A stretch of DNA of 51,662 nucleotides, taken from contig JAEELE010000116.1 in assembly GCA_016288755.1 (NCBI GenBank), positions 1 through 51,662 of the forward strand, in the 5' to 3' direction. The notes below the pieces were generated by a model that was given only the letters and a program-made list of their open reading frames with translations, made no database searches and was not told where the DNA came from. Shown piece by piece: positions 35,395 to 43,139 of this stretch. Position 1 is the stretch's first letter. Each line of letters opens with the position of its first letter. The DNA comes from Oscillospiraceae bacterium (lineage in GTDB: Bacteria; Bacillota; Clostridia; Oscillospirales; Ruminococcaceae). Made by a program: the position numbers and the translations under genes.

Positions 35395-35467
35395 TGCCTC
35401 CTGTCGGAATCGAACCAACGACACGGGGATTTTCAGTCCCCTGCTCTACCAACTGAGCTAAAGAGGC
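35395..35467 (-). tRNA. tRNA-Phe (GAA)
   Basis: Cloverleaf with acceptor GCCTCTT/AGGAGGC, anticodon loop CTGAAAA and T-arm GGTTCGATTCC. The middle gene of a three-tRNA operon; CCA is not encoded. Confidence 0.95.
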
Positions 35468-35482
35468 AAATAAGAAGAATGA

Positions 35483-35557
35483 CGACCTGGATGGGGCTCG
35501 AACCCACGACCTCCGCCGTGACAGGGCGGCGTTCTAAACCAACTGAACTACCAGGCC
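35483..35557 (-). tRNA. tRNA-Asp (GTC)
   Basis: Cloverleaf with acceptor GGCCTGG/CCAGGTC, anticodon loop CTGTCAC and T-arm GGGTTCGAGCCC. First gene of the operon Asp-Phe-Gly; the D-loop is one base longer than in most tRNA-Asp. Confidence 0.95.
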
Positions 35558-35609
35558 ATTGCTCCTCATTCTCGCCCTTTGAACCGTTGTTTCGTCAGGC
35601 GACTTTGTT

Positions 35610-35638
35610 ATTATACTCCTTTTCCCGGCAAATGTCAA
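35610..35638 (-). promoter_or_regulatory. Promoter of the tRNA Asp-Phe-Gly operon
   Basis: Consensus TTGACA (35633-35638), 17-bp spacer, TATAAT (35610-35615) on the minus strand, about 50 nt before tRNA-Asp. The rest of the gap to recG is empty. Confidence 0.9.
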
Positions 35639-35731
35639 GCGAAAATCCTGTTTTTCTGCAAATTTGGCAATCTGCGCATGATTGCTCCGAGATATCTGCC
35701 CCATCTGTGCAATATCAACAAAGCGCCGCGG

Positions 35732-37780
35732 TCAATTCAAGCCGTTCTCGCCATTCTTCGCAAAGAGCTGCAGCACCGCCGTGCGCAGCGGCTGCATCTG
35801 CGGATTGCGCAGCTCGGGGTCCTCACGCAGCAGACGCCTTGCCGCCTCCTGCGTTTCGGAGACCAGCGGCATATTGCTCGCCATTGCCGCCTGCATGAGC
35901 GGCGGCATGCCGTGCTGTGCGTGCCCGAAGAAATCGCCCGGACCGCGCAGGCGCAGGTCCTCCTCGGCGATCGCAAAGCCGCTGACTGTGCGGCTCATGA
36001 TCTTGAGGCGCTCTCTCGCCTCCTCACTGCGCGAATCGGTCACGAGGATGCAGTAGCTCTGCACGCGCCCCCGCCCGACGCGCCCGCGGAGCTGATGCAG
36101 CTGCGCCAGACCGAAGCGGTCGGCGTTTTCGATGAGGATGACCGTTGCGTTGGGCACATCGACGCCGACCTCTACCACGGTCGTGCATACGAGCAGGTCG
36201 ACCTCGTGCGCCTTCATCGCCGCCATGACCGCCTCCTTCTCCTGCGGCTTCATTTTGCCGTGGAGCAGCCCGACGCGGTATGCTGAAAATGCGCCCGATT
36301 TCAGCGATTCTGCGTAGCTTTCGGCAGCCTGCACATTTTCGAGCTGGTCGGATTCCTCGATCATCGGGCAGACCAGATATGCCTGCTCGCCCGCGTCGAG
36401 ATGCTGCCGGATAAAGCCGAACGCGCGCTCCCGGTAGCCACCGGTGACCGCAAAGGTCTGGATCGGCAGACGCCCGCGCGGCATTTCGTCGAGCACCGTG
36501 ATCTCGAGATCGCCGTAGATAATCAGCGCGAGCGTGCGCGGGATCGGCGTCGCGGACATGACCAGCTTGTGCGGCGACCCGCCCTTTTCGGCAAGGGCTG
36601 CGCGCTGTGCGACGCCGAAGCGGTGCTGTTCGTCGGTGATGACCAGACCGAGCGACCGGAATTCGGTGTCCTTCTGGATCACGGCATGCGTGCCGACGAC
36701 GACCTTTGCGCTGCCGTCCGCGATCGCCGCCTTGATGATGCGCTTCTCCTTCGCCTTCGTCGAGCCCGTCAGCAGCACCGGCTCGATGCCGATCGGCGCG
36801 AGAAATTCCGTCATCGTCTGCATGTGCTGCTGTGCGAGGATCTCGGTCGGCGCCATCAGAACGGTCTGGAAGCCGTTCTTCGCTGCAAATGCTGCCGCGG
36901 CAGCCGCAACGGCGGTTTTGCCGCTGCCGACGTCGCCCTGCAGCAGCCGGTTCATCGGTCTGGCATCGCAGAGGTCGCGCGTGATGACCTCGACCGCGTG
37001 CCGCTGCGCGCCGGTCAGCGTGAAGGGCAGCGACTGATAGAACGCGGACAGATCGGTATCGGGCGACATGGCAGGCGCCGAGGAGGCGCCGGAGCGGTGG
37101 CGCAGCATCAGCGTGCCGATCTGGAACTGCAGCAGCTCCTCAAATGCGAGCCGGTGCCTTGCGGCATCGAGCTGTGCCTGCGATTCCGGGCGGTGCACTG
37201 CGTGCAGCGCCTCGGTCAGACCCATGAGCTGATAGGCGCGCAGGAGCCCGGGCGGCAGGGTCTCGATCGGCGCTTCGTCAAGAATCGCGAGCGATGCGGC
37301 GACATTCGTGCGGATCATTGCACTGGTGAGCCCGACCGTCTGCGGATAGACCGGCTGGAGCAGCATCGCATCCGCACAGCGCTGGGTCTGCGGGGAATGC
37401 ATCTCGCGCCGGGTGAAGCCGCCGGTCACCTTTCCGTATACGAAATATTCCTCGCCCGCCTTCATCGCCTGGTAGGTGTAGGGCGTATTGAAAAACACGA
37501 GGGTCAGGTCGTTTTCGCCGTCGGTGACGACGACGCGGAAGAGCGAAAAGCCCTTGCGTACAAAGGACGGCGAGAGCTTCTGCACGACCCTCACGCGCAG
37601 CGCACATGCAGAGCCGTTCTCCGCATCGGCAATGCGCACCGGTGCGGTGAAATCAATATAGCTGCGCGGAAAATGATGCAGCAGGTCATAGGGCGTGTCG
37701 ATGCCGAGCCTGTGATAGAGCTTGGCGCGCTTCTCCGCGACGCCCTTAAGCTGTCCGATCGGTTCGTAGAGCGATGCCAA
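35732..37780 (-). CDS. recG: ATP-dependent DNA helicase RecG
   Basis: A 682-residue branch-migration helicase that remodels stalled forks and Holliday junctions. N-terminal wedge (LKGVAEKRAKLYHRLGI, HFPRSYIDF), Walker A LLQGDVGSGKTAVA, the DEQH box (ITDEQHRFGV), SATPIPRTLAL, and the C-terminal TVVEVGVDVPNA / QLHQLRGRVGRG motifs. The start is a TTG at 37780, preceded by GAGGAGG with 8 nt spacing; an ATG further upstream in frame lies before the promoter at 37821-37849 and cannot be used from it. Length then matches the family. Confidence 0.95.
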   Translation of the reverse strand: MASLYEPIGQLKGVAEKRAKLYHRLGIDTPYDLLHHFPRSYIDFTAPVRIADAENGSACALRVRVVQKLSPSFVRKGFSLFRVVVTDGENDLTLVFFNTPYTYQAMKAGEEYFVYGKVTGGFTRREMHSPQTQRCADAMLLQPVYPQTVGLTSAMIRTNVAASLAILDEAPIETLPPGLLRAYQLMGLTEALHAVHRPESQAQLDAARHRLAFEELLQFQIGTLMLRHRSGASSAPAMSPDTDLSAFYQSLPFTLTGAQRHAVEVITRDLCDARPMNRLLQGDVGSGKTAVAAAAAAFAAKNGFQTVLMAPTEILAQQHMQTMTEFLAPIGIEPVLLTGSTKAKEKRIIKAAIADGSAKVVVGTHAVIQKDTEFRSLGLVITDEQHRFGVAQRAALAEKGGSPHKLVMSATPIPRTLALIIYGDLEITVLDEMPRGRLPIQTFAVTGGYRERAFGFIRQHLDAGEQAYLVCPMIEESDQLENVQAAESYAESLKSGAFSAYRVGLLHGKMKPQEKEAVMAAMKAHEVDLLVCTTVVEVGVDVPNATVILIENADRFGLAQLHQLRGRVGRGRVQSYCILVTDSRSEEARERLKIMSRTVSGFAIAEEDLRLRGPGDFFGHAQHGMPPLMQAAMASNMPLVSETQEAARRLLREDPELRNPQMQPLRTAVLQLFAKNGENGLN

Positions 37781-37820
37781 CGGCGCTTCCTCCTCTCCGG
37801 TAAGATATCCGATTGCTCCT

Positions 37821-37849
37821 ATTATACTCAAAAACCGCGCTTCCGTCAA
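37821..37849 (-). promoter_or_regulatory. Promoter of recG
   Basis: On the minus strand, TTGACG (37844-37849), 17-bp spacer, TATAAT (37821-37826). The predicted transcript starts about 35 nt before the TTG codon and so fixes the gene start. Confidence 0.85.
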
Positions 37850-37986
37850 GCGGCGCGGGCGGGGAAAGCGTGACGCATCCCGCCGCATTGCGCATTTAAT
37901 TTATATGTGTGGATTCTACACAATTCTGCACGGGATTTCGCCCTGAACCTGTGCCGCCGAAGCCGTGCAAATGCGGCGAATGACGC

Positions 37987-38015
37987 TTGACAACTTCATT
38001 TTTCTTGTGTATAAT
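37987..38015 (+). promoter_or_regulatory. Promoter of the zinc-ribbon membrane protein
   Basis: Consensus TTGACA (37987-37992), 17-bp spacer, TATAAT (38010-38015). The 310-bp gap 37781-38090 holds the recG and this promoter, with a 76-nt leader; I see nothing else in it. Confidence 0.88.
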
Positions 38016-38090
38016 AGTAGAGATTGCAGGCTGTGCCCTGCTTCAGTGCACCCCCGCTCTGACGGGGAGAAGAAAAAGGAGTTCTTTCAC

Positions 38091-39284
38091 ATGGCTAAAA
38101 TGACCACATGCACATGCGGCGCTGAATTCAACAGCGACGGCGTCTGCCCGAGCTGCGGCAAACAGCGTTCGCGCTCTGCGGGCTACCGCATCCTGCACGG
38201 GACGCTCTGCTGCATCGCCGCGCTGTTTTTGCTGCTCTGCATGACGACCACCGCATTTGTTCGGCATCAGCTCAGATATAAGCGGCTGACCAACGCCCTG
38301 CGCAGCGAAATCAAGCTCTCCGACGTCAATATCCCCGGTGAGGGCAAGAACGTCGCCGAGTACATCCGCACGGAATATGTGAATGACGACGCCGTTCTGA
38401 CCGAGGACTGCGCGGAGGCGGTCGACTGCATGGAGATCCCCGGCTTCGTCGCAGACAAGCTCGGGATCTGGGGCGATCTGCTGCGCGGCGATTCCGATAC
38501 CGTGATGCAGGTCTCCGCGGATGAGGTCATCGGGCTGCTCGAATCACATGAGGCACAGCTCTACCGCAGCTGCATGCTCGTGATCGACGACAGCGACAAG
38601 GTCGAGCTGCGGCAGAATCTTGAGGGTCCGCTCGCCTCGCTCAACAAGACATTCCAGTCGCTGTACGGCTCCCCGGCACTCCGTGCGCTCGCGCGGTTCC
38701 GTGTCAGCGGGTGGCGCTATGTGCTCGATGTCATTCTGCTCGCGCTCCTGCTCTGGCGCTGGGCAGTCGTGCGCAGAAACAGCGGTAAGGACGCCGCGAG
38801 CGCCCTCTCCGCAATGGGCAAGACCATTCTGATCCCCAGCACGGTCACCTTCGTGCTCTGTGCGGTGTTCGGCATCGGCGCGATGTTCGCGAAGGACGGC
38901 GTCGTCGGGCTGCTGCCGGTGTGGAAGGCCATCCGGATGCCCTACTGGCTCAGCGCGATGCTCGGCATCTCTGCGGGCTGCGTGCTGCTCATTATCTATC
39001 AGCTTCTGCTGCAGCGCAGTCTGCGCCCGGCAAGGCAGCGCCCGGTCAAGGCGACGCCCTCCCGCGGCGGCTCCGCTGCTGCATCCGCAGCTGAAAAGCA
39101 CTGCATCTACTGCGGCAAGCGCATTCCCGCGGAGGCAGAATTCTGCATCTACTGCGGCAAGCGCCTGACGCCCGCTGCGCCCGAAGCGGCTGCTGCCGTT
39201 CCCGATGTGCCGGCTGAGACAGTCCCCGAGCCCTTCATCCCCGGGACAGACGATCTGTCCGGCTCCGACCTGCCCGAGGGCTGA
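38091..39284 (+). CDS. Membrane protein with zinc ribbons at both ends
   Basis: A 397-residue protein. The N-terminus has a zinc ribbon (CTCG..CPSCG, residues 7-24), then a membrane helix (about 37-56), a ~150-residue external domain, three further helices (about 210-228, 248-270, 285-310) and a cytosolic tail with a second ribbon (CIYCGKRIPAEAEFCIYCG). I do not recognise the external domain. ATG 38091 follows AAAAGGAG. It is 25 nt before the carboxypeptidase-like gene and shares its transcript, so it may act in the envelope. Confidence 0.75.
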   Translation: MAKMTTCTCGAEFNSDGVCPSCGKQRSRSAGYRILHGTLCCIAALFLLLCMTTTAFVRHQLRYKRLTNALRSEIKLSDVNIPGEGKNVAEYIRTEYVNDDAVLTEDCAEAVDCMEIPGFVADKLGIWGDLLRGDSDTVMQVSADEVIGLLESHEAQLYRSCMLVIDDSDKVELRQNLEGPLASLNKTFQSLYGSPALRALARFRVSGWRYVLDVILLALLLWRWAVVRRNSGKDAASALSAMGKTILIPSTVTFVLCAVFGIGAMFAKDGVVGLLPVWKAIRMPYWLSAMLGISAGCVLLIIYQLLLQRSLRPARQRPVKATPSRGGSAAASAAEKHCIYCGKRIPAEAEFCIYCGKRLTPAAPEAAAAVPDVPAETVPEPFIPGTDDLSGSDLPEG

Positions 39285-39309
39285 GTTCATCTGAAAAGGA
39301 GGGAGCCGC

Positions 39310-40437
39310 ATGTCTGACCAAAAGCCGCGCCGCTCTGCACTGCACCGCGCCGTAATCGCCTTCTGCGTGCTCCTTGTCTGCGTCATGGCAGTGGTCGCTG
39401 CTGTCAGCTTTCATAAGTCACTGCAGCAGATGCACGCCGCTGAACGTGCGGCATCCGTCAGTGAGACGACAACCGCGGTCACGACGACTGAAACGACCAC
39501 GACAACACGCTATCCGCAGGCGGCGACCCGCACGACCGAGACCGTTACGCTTGCGGACGAGACCCTTGTGCTCGCACACAATGCCGCGCTGATCCGGCTC
39601 AGCCAAGACGGCAGCGCTGCGCTGATCGCCGCAAGGGCAGAGGACGAGCCGATCTATCCCGCGTCGCTGACAAAGATCATGACGATGGTGACCTATCTCG
39701 AGCTCTGCGGCACGGCACAGCTCGACAGCATCACGGAGATGCAGCAGGAGGTGCTCGACACCGCGCATTTCAATGCCGCCTCCTGCGCCGGGTTCTATCC
39801 CGGAGAGCTCTGCACCGTCCGCGATCTGCTCTACGCGCTGATGCTCCCCTCGGGTGCGGACGCTGCACTCACGCTCGCCAATCTCGCGTCCGGGTCGGAG
39901 GAGGCGTTTGTCGCTGAAATGAACCGGCTCGCCGCGGATATGGGGCTGACGCACACGCATTTCGTCAACAGCATCGGTCTGCACGACGCACAGCATGTCA
40001 GCTCGGTGCAGGATATCGCCTGCATCCTCCGCTATGCGCTCTCAGACCCGCTCTGCACGGAGATCATGTCAGCTGCTCAGTACACGACCGCATCGACCTA
40101 TCAGCATGCTGCCGGCATCAAGCTCAAAAGCTCAGTGCTCTCGCGCATCAGCGCGGCGGTGCTCCCGCCGGACGCGCGCACGCTGACCGTACTCGGCGGC
40201 AAGACCGGCTATACCGATGAAGCGGGACAGTGCCTCGCGACCTATGCGGACGCGCCCGACGGAACGCGGTATGTCTGCGTCGTGGCAGGGTGTGCGCCGA
40301 AAAAGCCGATGGATGCGGTCTGCGATACGCTGACGCTCTATCAGCTCAGCGACCGTGCGGTCACGGAAATCACACGCCTTGAGCCGCCCGAGCCCGAGCA
40401 GACCAATATCACGGAAACCGCAGCGCCGATCGAATGA
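39310..40437 (+). CDS. D-alanyl-D-alanine carboxypeptidase-like protein (S11 family)
   Basis: A 375-residue protein: N-terminal membrane anchor (about 12-33), a Thr-rich linker (50-80) and an S11 penicillin-binding-protein domain. The SxxK motif is Ser119-Leu-Thr-Lys122 and KTG is in GGKTGYT. The SxN motif reads Ser181-Gly-Ala183 (PSGADAA), without the usual Asn. S11 enzymes trim the terminal D-Ala of peptidoglycan stem peptides outside the membrane. The change in SxN may alter or reduce activity, although such variants may exist in related bacteria. No C-terminal amphipathic helix is seen. Confidence 0.85.
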   Translation: MSDQKPRRSALHRAVIAFCVLLVCVMAVVAAVSFHKSLQQMHAAERAASVSETTTAVTTTETTTTTRYPQAATRTTETVTLADETLVLAHNAALIRLSQDGSAALIAARAEDEPIYPASLTKIMTMVTYLELCGTAQLDSITEMQQEVLDTAHFNAASCAGFYPGELCTVRDLLYALMLPSGADAALTLANLASGSEEAFVAEMNRLAADMGLTHTHFVNSIGLHDAQHVSSVQDIACILRYALSDPLCTEIMSAAQYTTASTYQHAAGIKLKSSVLSRISAAVLPPDARTLTVLGGKTGYTDEAGQCLATYADAPDGTRYVCVVAGCAPKKPMDAVCDTLTLYQLSDRAVTEITRLEPPEPEQTNITETAAPIE

Positions 40438-40652
40438 TACCGGAGCGGCGGGAGAAGGCAGGAGTGCGGAATGAGAAGTGAGAAATGGTCTGTGTACCCG
40501 CACTGGCGGCGGCACCACGGATTCTCTGGCAGATCGTCGAATCGATCAAAATAAGATAGATGAAGCACGGATAACGGAACAACTCCTCACTGCTCACTCC
40601 TAACTCGCCTAACTCGACGATCTCATTTCTCATTCCTCACTTCTCATTTTTT
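40438..40652. repeat. Heptamer-repeat inverted element D
   Basis: A purine-rich arm (GGAATGAGAAGTGAGAAATGG, split here as GAGAAGT units) starts just after the carboxypeptidase stop. A ~80-nt core ends CGGAACAACTCCTCACTG and continues as pyrimidine-rich heptamers (CTCACTCCTAAC; CTCATTTCTCATTCC). The final T-run (40649-40653) could terminate transcription. No gene is visible in 40438-40660. Confidence 0.7.
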
Positions 40653-40663
40653 TCGTCGGGGTC

Positions 40664-40692
40664 TTGACTTTTCGGCGCTTTTGTGTTATGCT
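40664..40692 (+). promoter_or_regulatory. Promoter of the oadB leader RNA
   Basis: TTGACT (40664-40669), 17-bp spacer, TATGCT (40687-40692). The expected start, about 40699, is the first base of the structured leader. Confidence 0.8.
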
Positions 40693-40698
40693 AAAGAC

Positions 40699-40848
40699 GA
40701 TAAAAGGGAGTAGCCGGCAGCCCTTCTCTGATTGCGCTGTCGTGCGTGACGGCATACCCGAGCGGCAGCTGCACGGTCCGCACGAAAATCAAACGGCAAG
40801 ACTTTTATCGCATCAGAACTGCTCTCTGACGCGATAAGGGTCTTTTTT
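40699..40848 (+). promoter_or_regulatory. yybP-ykoY-like riboswitch with terminator, upstream of oadB
   Basis: The leader begins with GATAAAAG (40699-40706), which pairs perfectly with CTTTTATC (40802-40809). Next to this stem are GGAGTAGC (40707-40714) and GGCAAGA (40795-40801), the conserved pair of yybP-ykoY (manganese) riboswitches. An inner arm pairs CGTGCG (40741-40746) with CGCACG (40779-40784). A 12-bp terminator (40805-40817 with 40825-40837, then a T-run) uses the same bases as the 3' strand of the first stem, so the two folds exclude each other: ligand binding should switch the gene ON. Manganese is the family ligand; sodium would fit the downstream pump, so the ligand is not settled. 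Confidence 0.65.
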
Positions 40849-40892
40849 CATGGCATCGGCTCGCCCTCAACACCGGAAAGGAAATAGGTAAA

Positions 40893-42020
40893 ATGGCTGA
40901 TTTGTTTGCAAACATCCTGAATCTCGACTGGAAAATGGTCGTCATGTGGGTGATCGGCGGCGTGCTGATCTGGCTGGCGATCAAAAAGGACATGGAGCCC
41001 ACGCTGCTGCTGCCGATGGGCTTCGGCGCGATTCTCGTCAATCTGCCGCTCTCAGGCGCTGTCTCGCACTTTTTCCCAGACGGCTCGCTCGACGGTGAAG
41101 CCGGTCCGCTCTCCGTGCTCTACGACGCGGGCATCGCGAATGAACTGTTCCCGCTGATTCTGTTCATCGGCATCGGCGCGATGATCGACTTCGGTCCGCT
41201 GCTCTCGAACCCCATTCTCATGCTCTTCGGCGCGGCGGCGCAGTTCGGCATCTTCTTCACGCTGTGTACCGCCTCGATGTTCTTCGACCTCAAGGACGCT
41301 GCCTCCATCGCGATCATCGGTGCGGCGGACGGTCCGACCTCGATCGTCGTCGGGCAGAAGCTCCAGTCGAATTATATCGGCGCGATCATGGTCGCTGCCT
41401 ACTCTTATATGGCGCTCGTTCCGATCATTCAGCCGCCGGTCATCCGCATGATGACGACGAAAAAGGAGCGTCTCATCCGCATGGAGTATACGCAGAAGCC
41501 TGTCTCCAAGACCACGCGCATCCTCTTCCCGATCTTCATCACGATCATTGCGGGGCTGGTCGCACCGGCTTCTGTCGCGCTCGTGGGCTTTTTGATGTTC
41601 GGCAATCTGCTGCGGGAGTGCGGCGTCCTCGATTCGCTCTCGGAGACCGCTCAGAAGGTCCTCGCAAACCTCATCACGATCTTCCTCGGCATCACGATCG
41701 CCTCTCAGATGCAGGCAGACAAGTTCTTACAGAAGGAAACGCTGCTGATTCTCGGGCTCGGACTGGTCGCGTTCATCTTTGATACGGTCGGCGGCGTGCT
41801 CTTTGCAAAGCTGCTCAACCTGTTCCTCAAGAAGAAGATCAACCCGATGATCGGCGCGGCGGGTATTTCAGCCTTCCCGATGTCGGGCAGAGTCGTCCAC
41901 AAGATGGCGCTGAAGGAGGACCCGACAAACTTCCTGCTGATGCAGGCGACCGGCGTCAATGTCTCCGGGCAGATTGCCTCGGTCATCGCCGGCGGTCTGA
42001 TCCTCAATTTCTTCCTGTAA
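40893..42020 (+). CDS. oadB: Sodium-translocating decarboxylase beta subunit (OadB/GcdB)
   Basis: A 375-residue integral membrane protein of the family that couples decarboxylation to Na+ export. About nine or ten helices; the conserved functional segments GAADGPTSIVVG and ISAFPMSGRVVHKM are present, as is the N-terminal LLPMGFGAILVNLP. It would normally work with a biotin carrier and an alpha carboxyltransferase (oxaloacetate, methylmalonyl-CoA or glutaconyl-CoA); none is in this window. ATG 40893 follows GGAAAGGAAA. It is controlled by the upstream riboswitch-like leader. Confidence 0.93.
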   Translation: MADLFANILNLDWKMVVMWVIGGVLIWLAIKKDMEPTLLLPMGFGAILVNLPLSGAVSHFFPDGSLDGEAGPLSVLYDAGIANELFPLILFIGIGAMIDFGPLLSNPILMLFGAAAQFGIFFTLCTASMFFDLKDAASIAIIGAADGPTSIVVGQKLQSNYIGAIMVAAYSYMALVPIIQPPVIRMMTTKKERLIRMEYTQKPVSKTTRILFPIFITIIAGLVAPASVALVGFLMFGNLLRECGVLDSLSETAQKVLANLITIFLGITIASQMQADKFLQKETLLILGLGLVAFIFDTVGGVLFAKLLNLFLKKKINPMIGAAGISAFPMSGRVVHKMALKEDPTNFLLMQATGVNVSGQIASVIAGGLILNFFL

Positions 42021-42041
42021 GCGGAAAGGAGCGTATCTGCG

Positions 42042-42218
42042 ATGTTTGCTTCATTTGAACCGATGCATTTTCTCGACAATCTGAAATATATGGGGCTGGG
42101 GATGCTCGGCATCTTCGCCGTGATCGGCACGATCGTTGTGCTGACGCTGATCCTCAATGCCGTGACCGGTCAGAAGCCGCAGGCAGATCAGCCCGACGAC
42201 CCGCAGGACAGGCGCTGA
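42042..42218 (+). CDS. oadG: OadG-like small gamma subunit of the sodium pump
   Basis: A 58-residue protein (MFASFEPMHFLDNLKYMGLG...) with one membrane helix (about 18-40) and a charged, Pro/Asp-rich tail, the usual layout of OadG. It starts 21 nt after oadB with AAAGGAG. OadG helps assemble the pump and binds the metal-containing alpha subunit in known systems. Position and topology support the call; the sequence is too short to be sure. Confidence 0.75.
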   Translation: MFASFEPMHFLDNLKYMGLGMLGIFAVIGTIVVLTLILNAVTGQKPQADQPDDPQDRR

Positions 42219-42222
42219 TCGC

Positions 42223-43026
42223 ATGGGCAAGGCGAAGAAACCGGCTGCGGAGCACTTCTCCTCGGCGGATATCATCGAGCAGGTCGGCGTGCTGACCGAG
42301 AATGACACGCTGCCGCCCGTGATCGACGAGGCGAAGCAGAAGCGCAGGGTCGTGCTGCTGATCGTTCTGATCGCGATTGCGGTGCTGGCGGCTGCATTCA
42401 TGATCTGCAACCGGCAGTTCAGCTACTTTGACCGGACGCTGAAAACGCTGCAGTTCGACTATCGCGACGGAGAGACGATCGACGAGGAGACTGAGGTCCC
42501 GCTCGCTGAACAGAGCCTCGCGCTGGCGCGCAGCATGGAGGGGCAGCCCGTCAGCCTGACAGCCGTCAAGCTCTGCTTCTCCTACAGCGGAACGCTCTCG
42601 GAAACGGTCTCTGTGCAGGATTACCGCAGCGACGGCACGACCGAAACGCTCGATACGGCGACGGGCACTGCCGGGCTGATGTTCCCCGTCAGACGGCATT
42701 ACCGGCGCACGGGAGACGTCACGGAGCTGCGTGACGGGGGCAAGTGGGTTCCCGCAGCCTCCGACGCCCTTCCGCGGCTCGCCGATCTGTGCTTCGGGGC
42801 GGTCTCGCACGACGGCGTCTCGCTCTCGTGTCTGGACAGCTATCGGACGGTGATCGGCACAGATGCTTATATCTGCGAGCTCTGGCTGATGGACTGCACG
42901 CAGGGCGATTCCGTCTCGCATTATACGGTCTACCGTTATTTCTCCGCGGGCACGCTCGCTGCCGTGCGTGTGCTCTCCGGCGATTCTGATACGATGGACG
43001 TTTACGACCTGAGAAACGGGATATGA
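42223..43026 (+). CDS. Hypothetical single-pass membrane protein
   Basis: A 267-residue protein: cytosolic N-terminus (1-42), one membrane helix (about 43-62) and a ~200-residue external beta-rich domain. It starts 4 nt after oadG, so it is part of the pump operon. I do not recognise a family; no catalytic motif is seen. There are a few Cys (LCFGAV, SLSCLDS, YICELWLMDC) that could form disulfides. Confidence 0.7.
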   Translation: MGKAKKPAAEHFSSADIIEQVGVLTENDTLPPVIDEAKQKRRVVLLIVLIAIAVLAAAFMICNRQFSYFDRTLKTLQFDYRDGETIDEETEVPLAEQSLALARSMEGQPVSLTAVKLCFSYSGTLSETVSVQDYRSDGTTETLDTATGTAGLMFPVRRHYRRTGDVTELRDGGKWVPAASDALPRLADLCFGAVSHDGVSLSCLDSYRTVIGTDAYICELWLMDCTQGDSVSHYTVYRYFSAGTLAAVRVLSGDSDTMDVYDLRNGI

Positions 43027-43107
43027 GAAATGAGAAGTGAGAAGTGAGGAGTGGTTCCGCCATTTCGCGATACCACAACTCCTACCTCCTACCTCCTATA
43101 CAGACTG
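43021..43107. repeat. Heptamer-repeat inverted element E
   Basis: The most compact copy: purine arm (GAGAAATGAGAAGTGAGAAG, GTGAGGAGTGGTTCCG), a short core CCATTTCGCGATA, and the complementary arm CCACAACTCCTACCTCCTAC. It starts within the last codons of the upstream gene and could form a long hairpin. Confidence 0.75.
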
Positions 43108-43139
43108 AGGGCTCCCTTTTTGCGGGGAGCCCTTTTTTA
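43108..43139 (+). terminator. Intrinsic terminator of the oadB operon
   Basis: AGGGCTCCC pairs with GGGAGCCCT, followed by six T, between the convergent membrane-protein and KAP genes. Confidence 0.9.

Noticed and set aside
35579-36286. Plus-strand open frame opposite the 3' end of recG
   Set aside because: Antisense to conserved helicase motifs and starting in the tRNA promoter region; no support as a gene.
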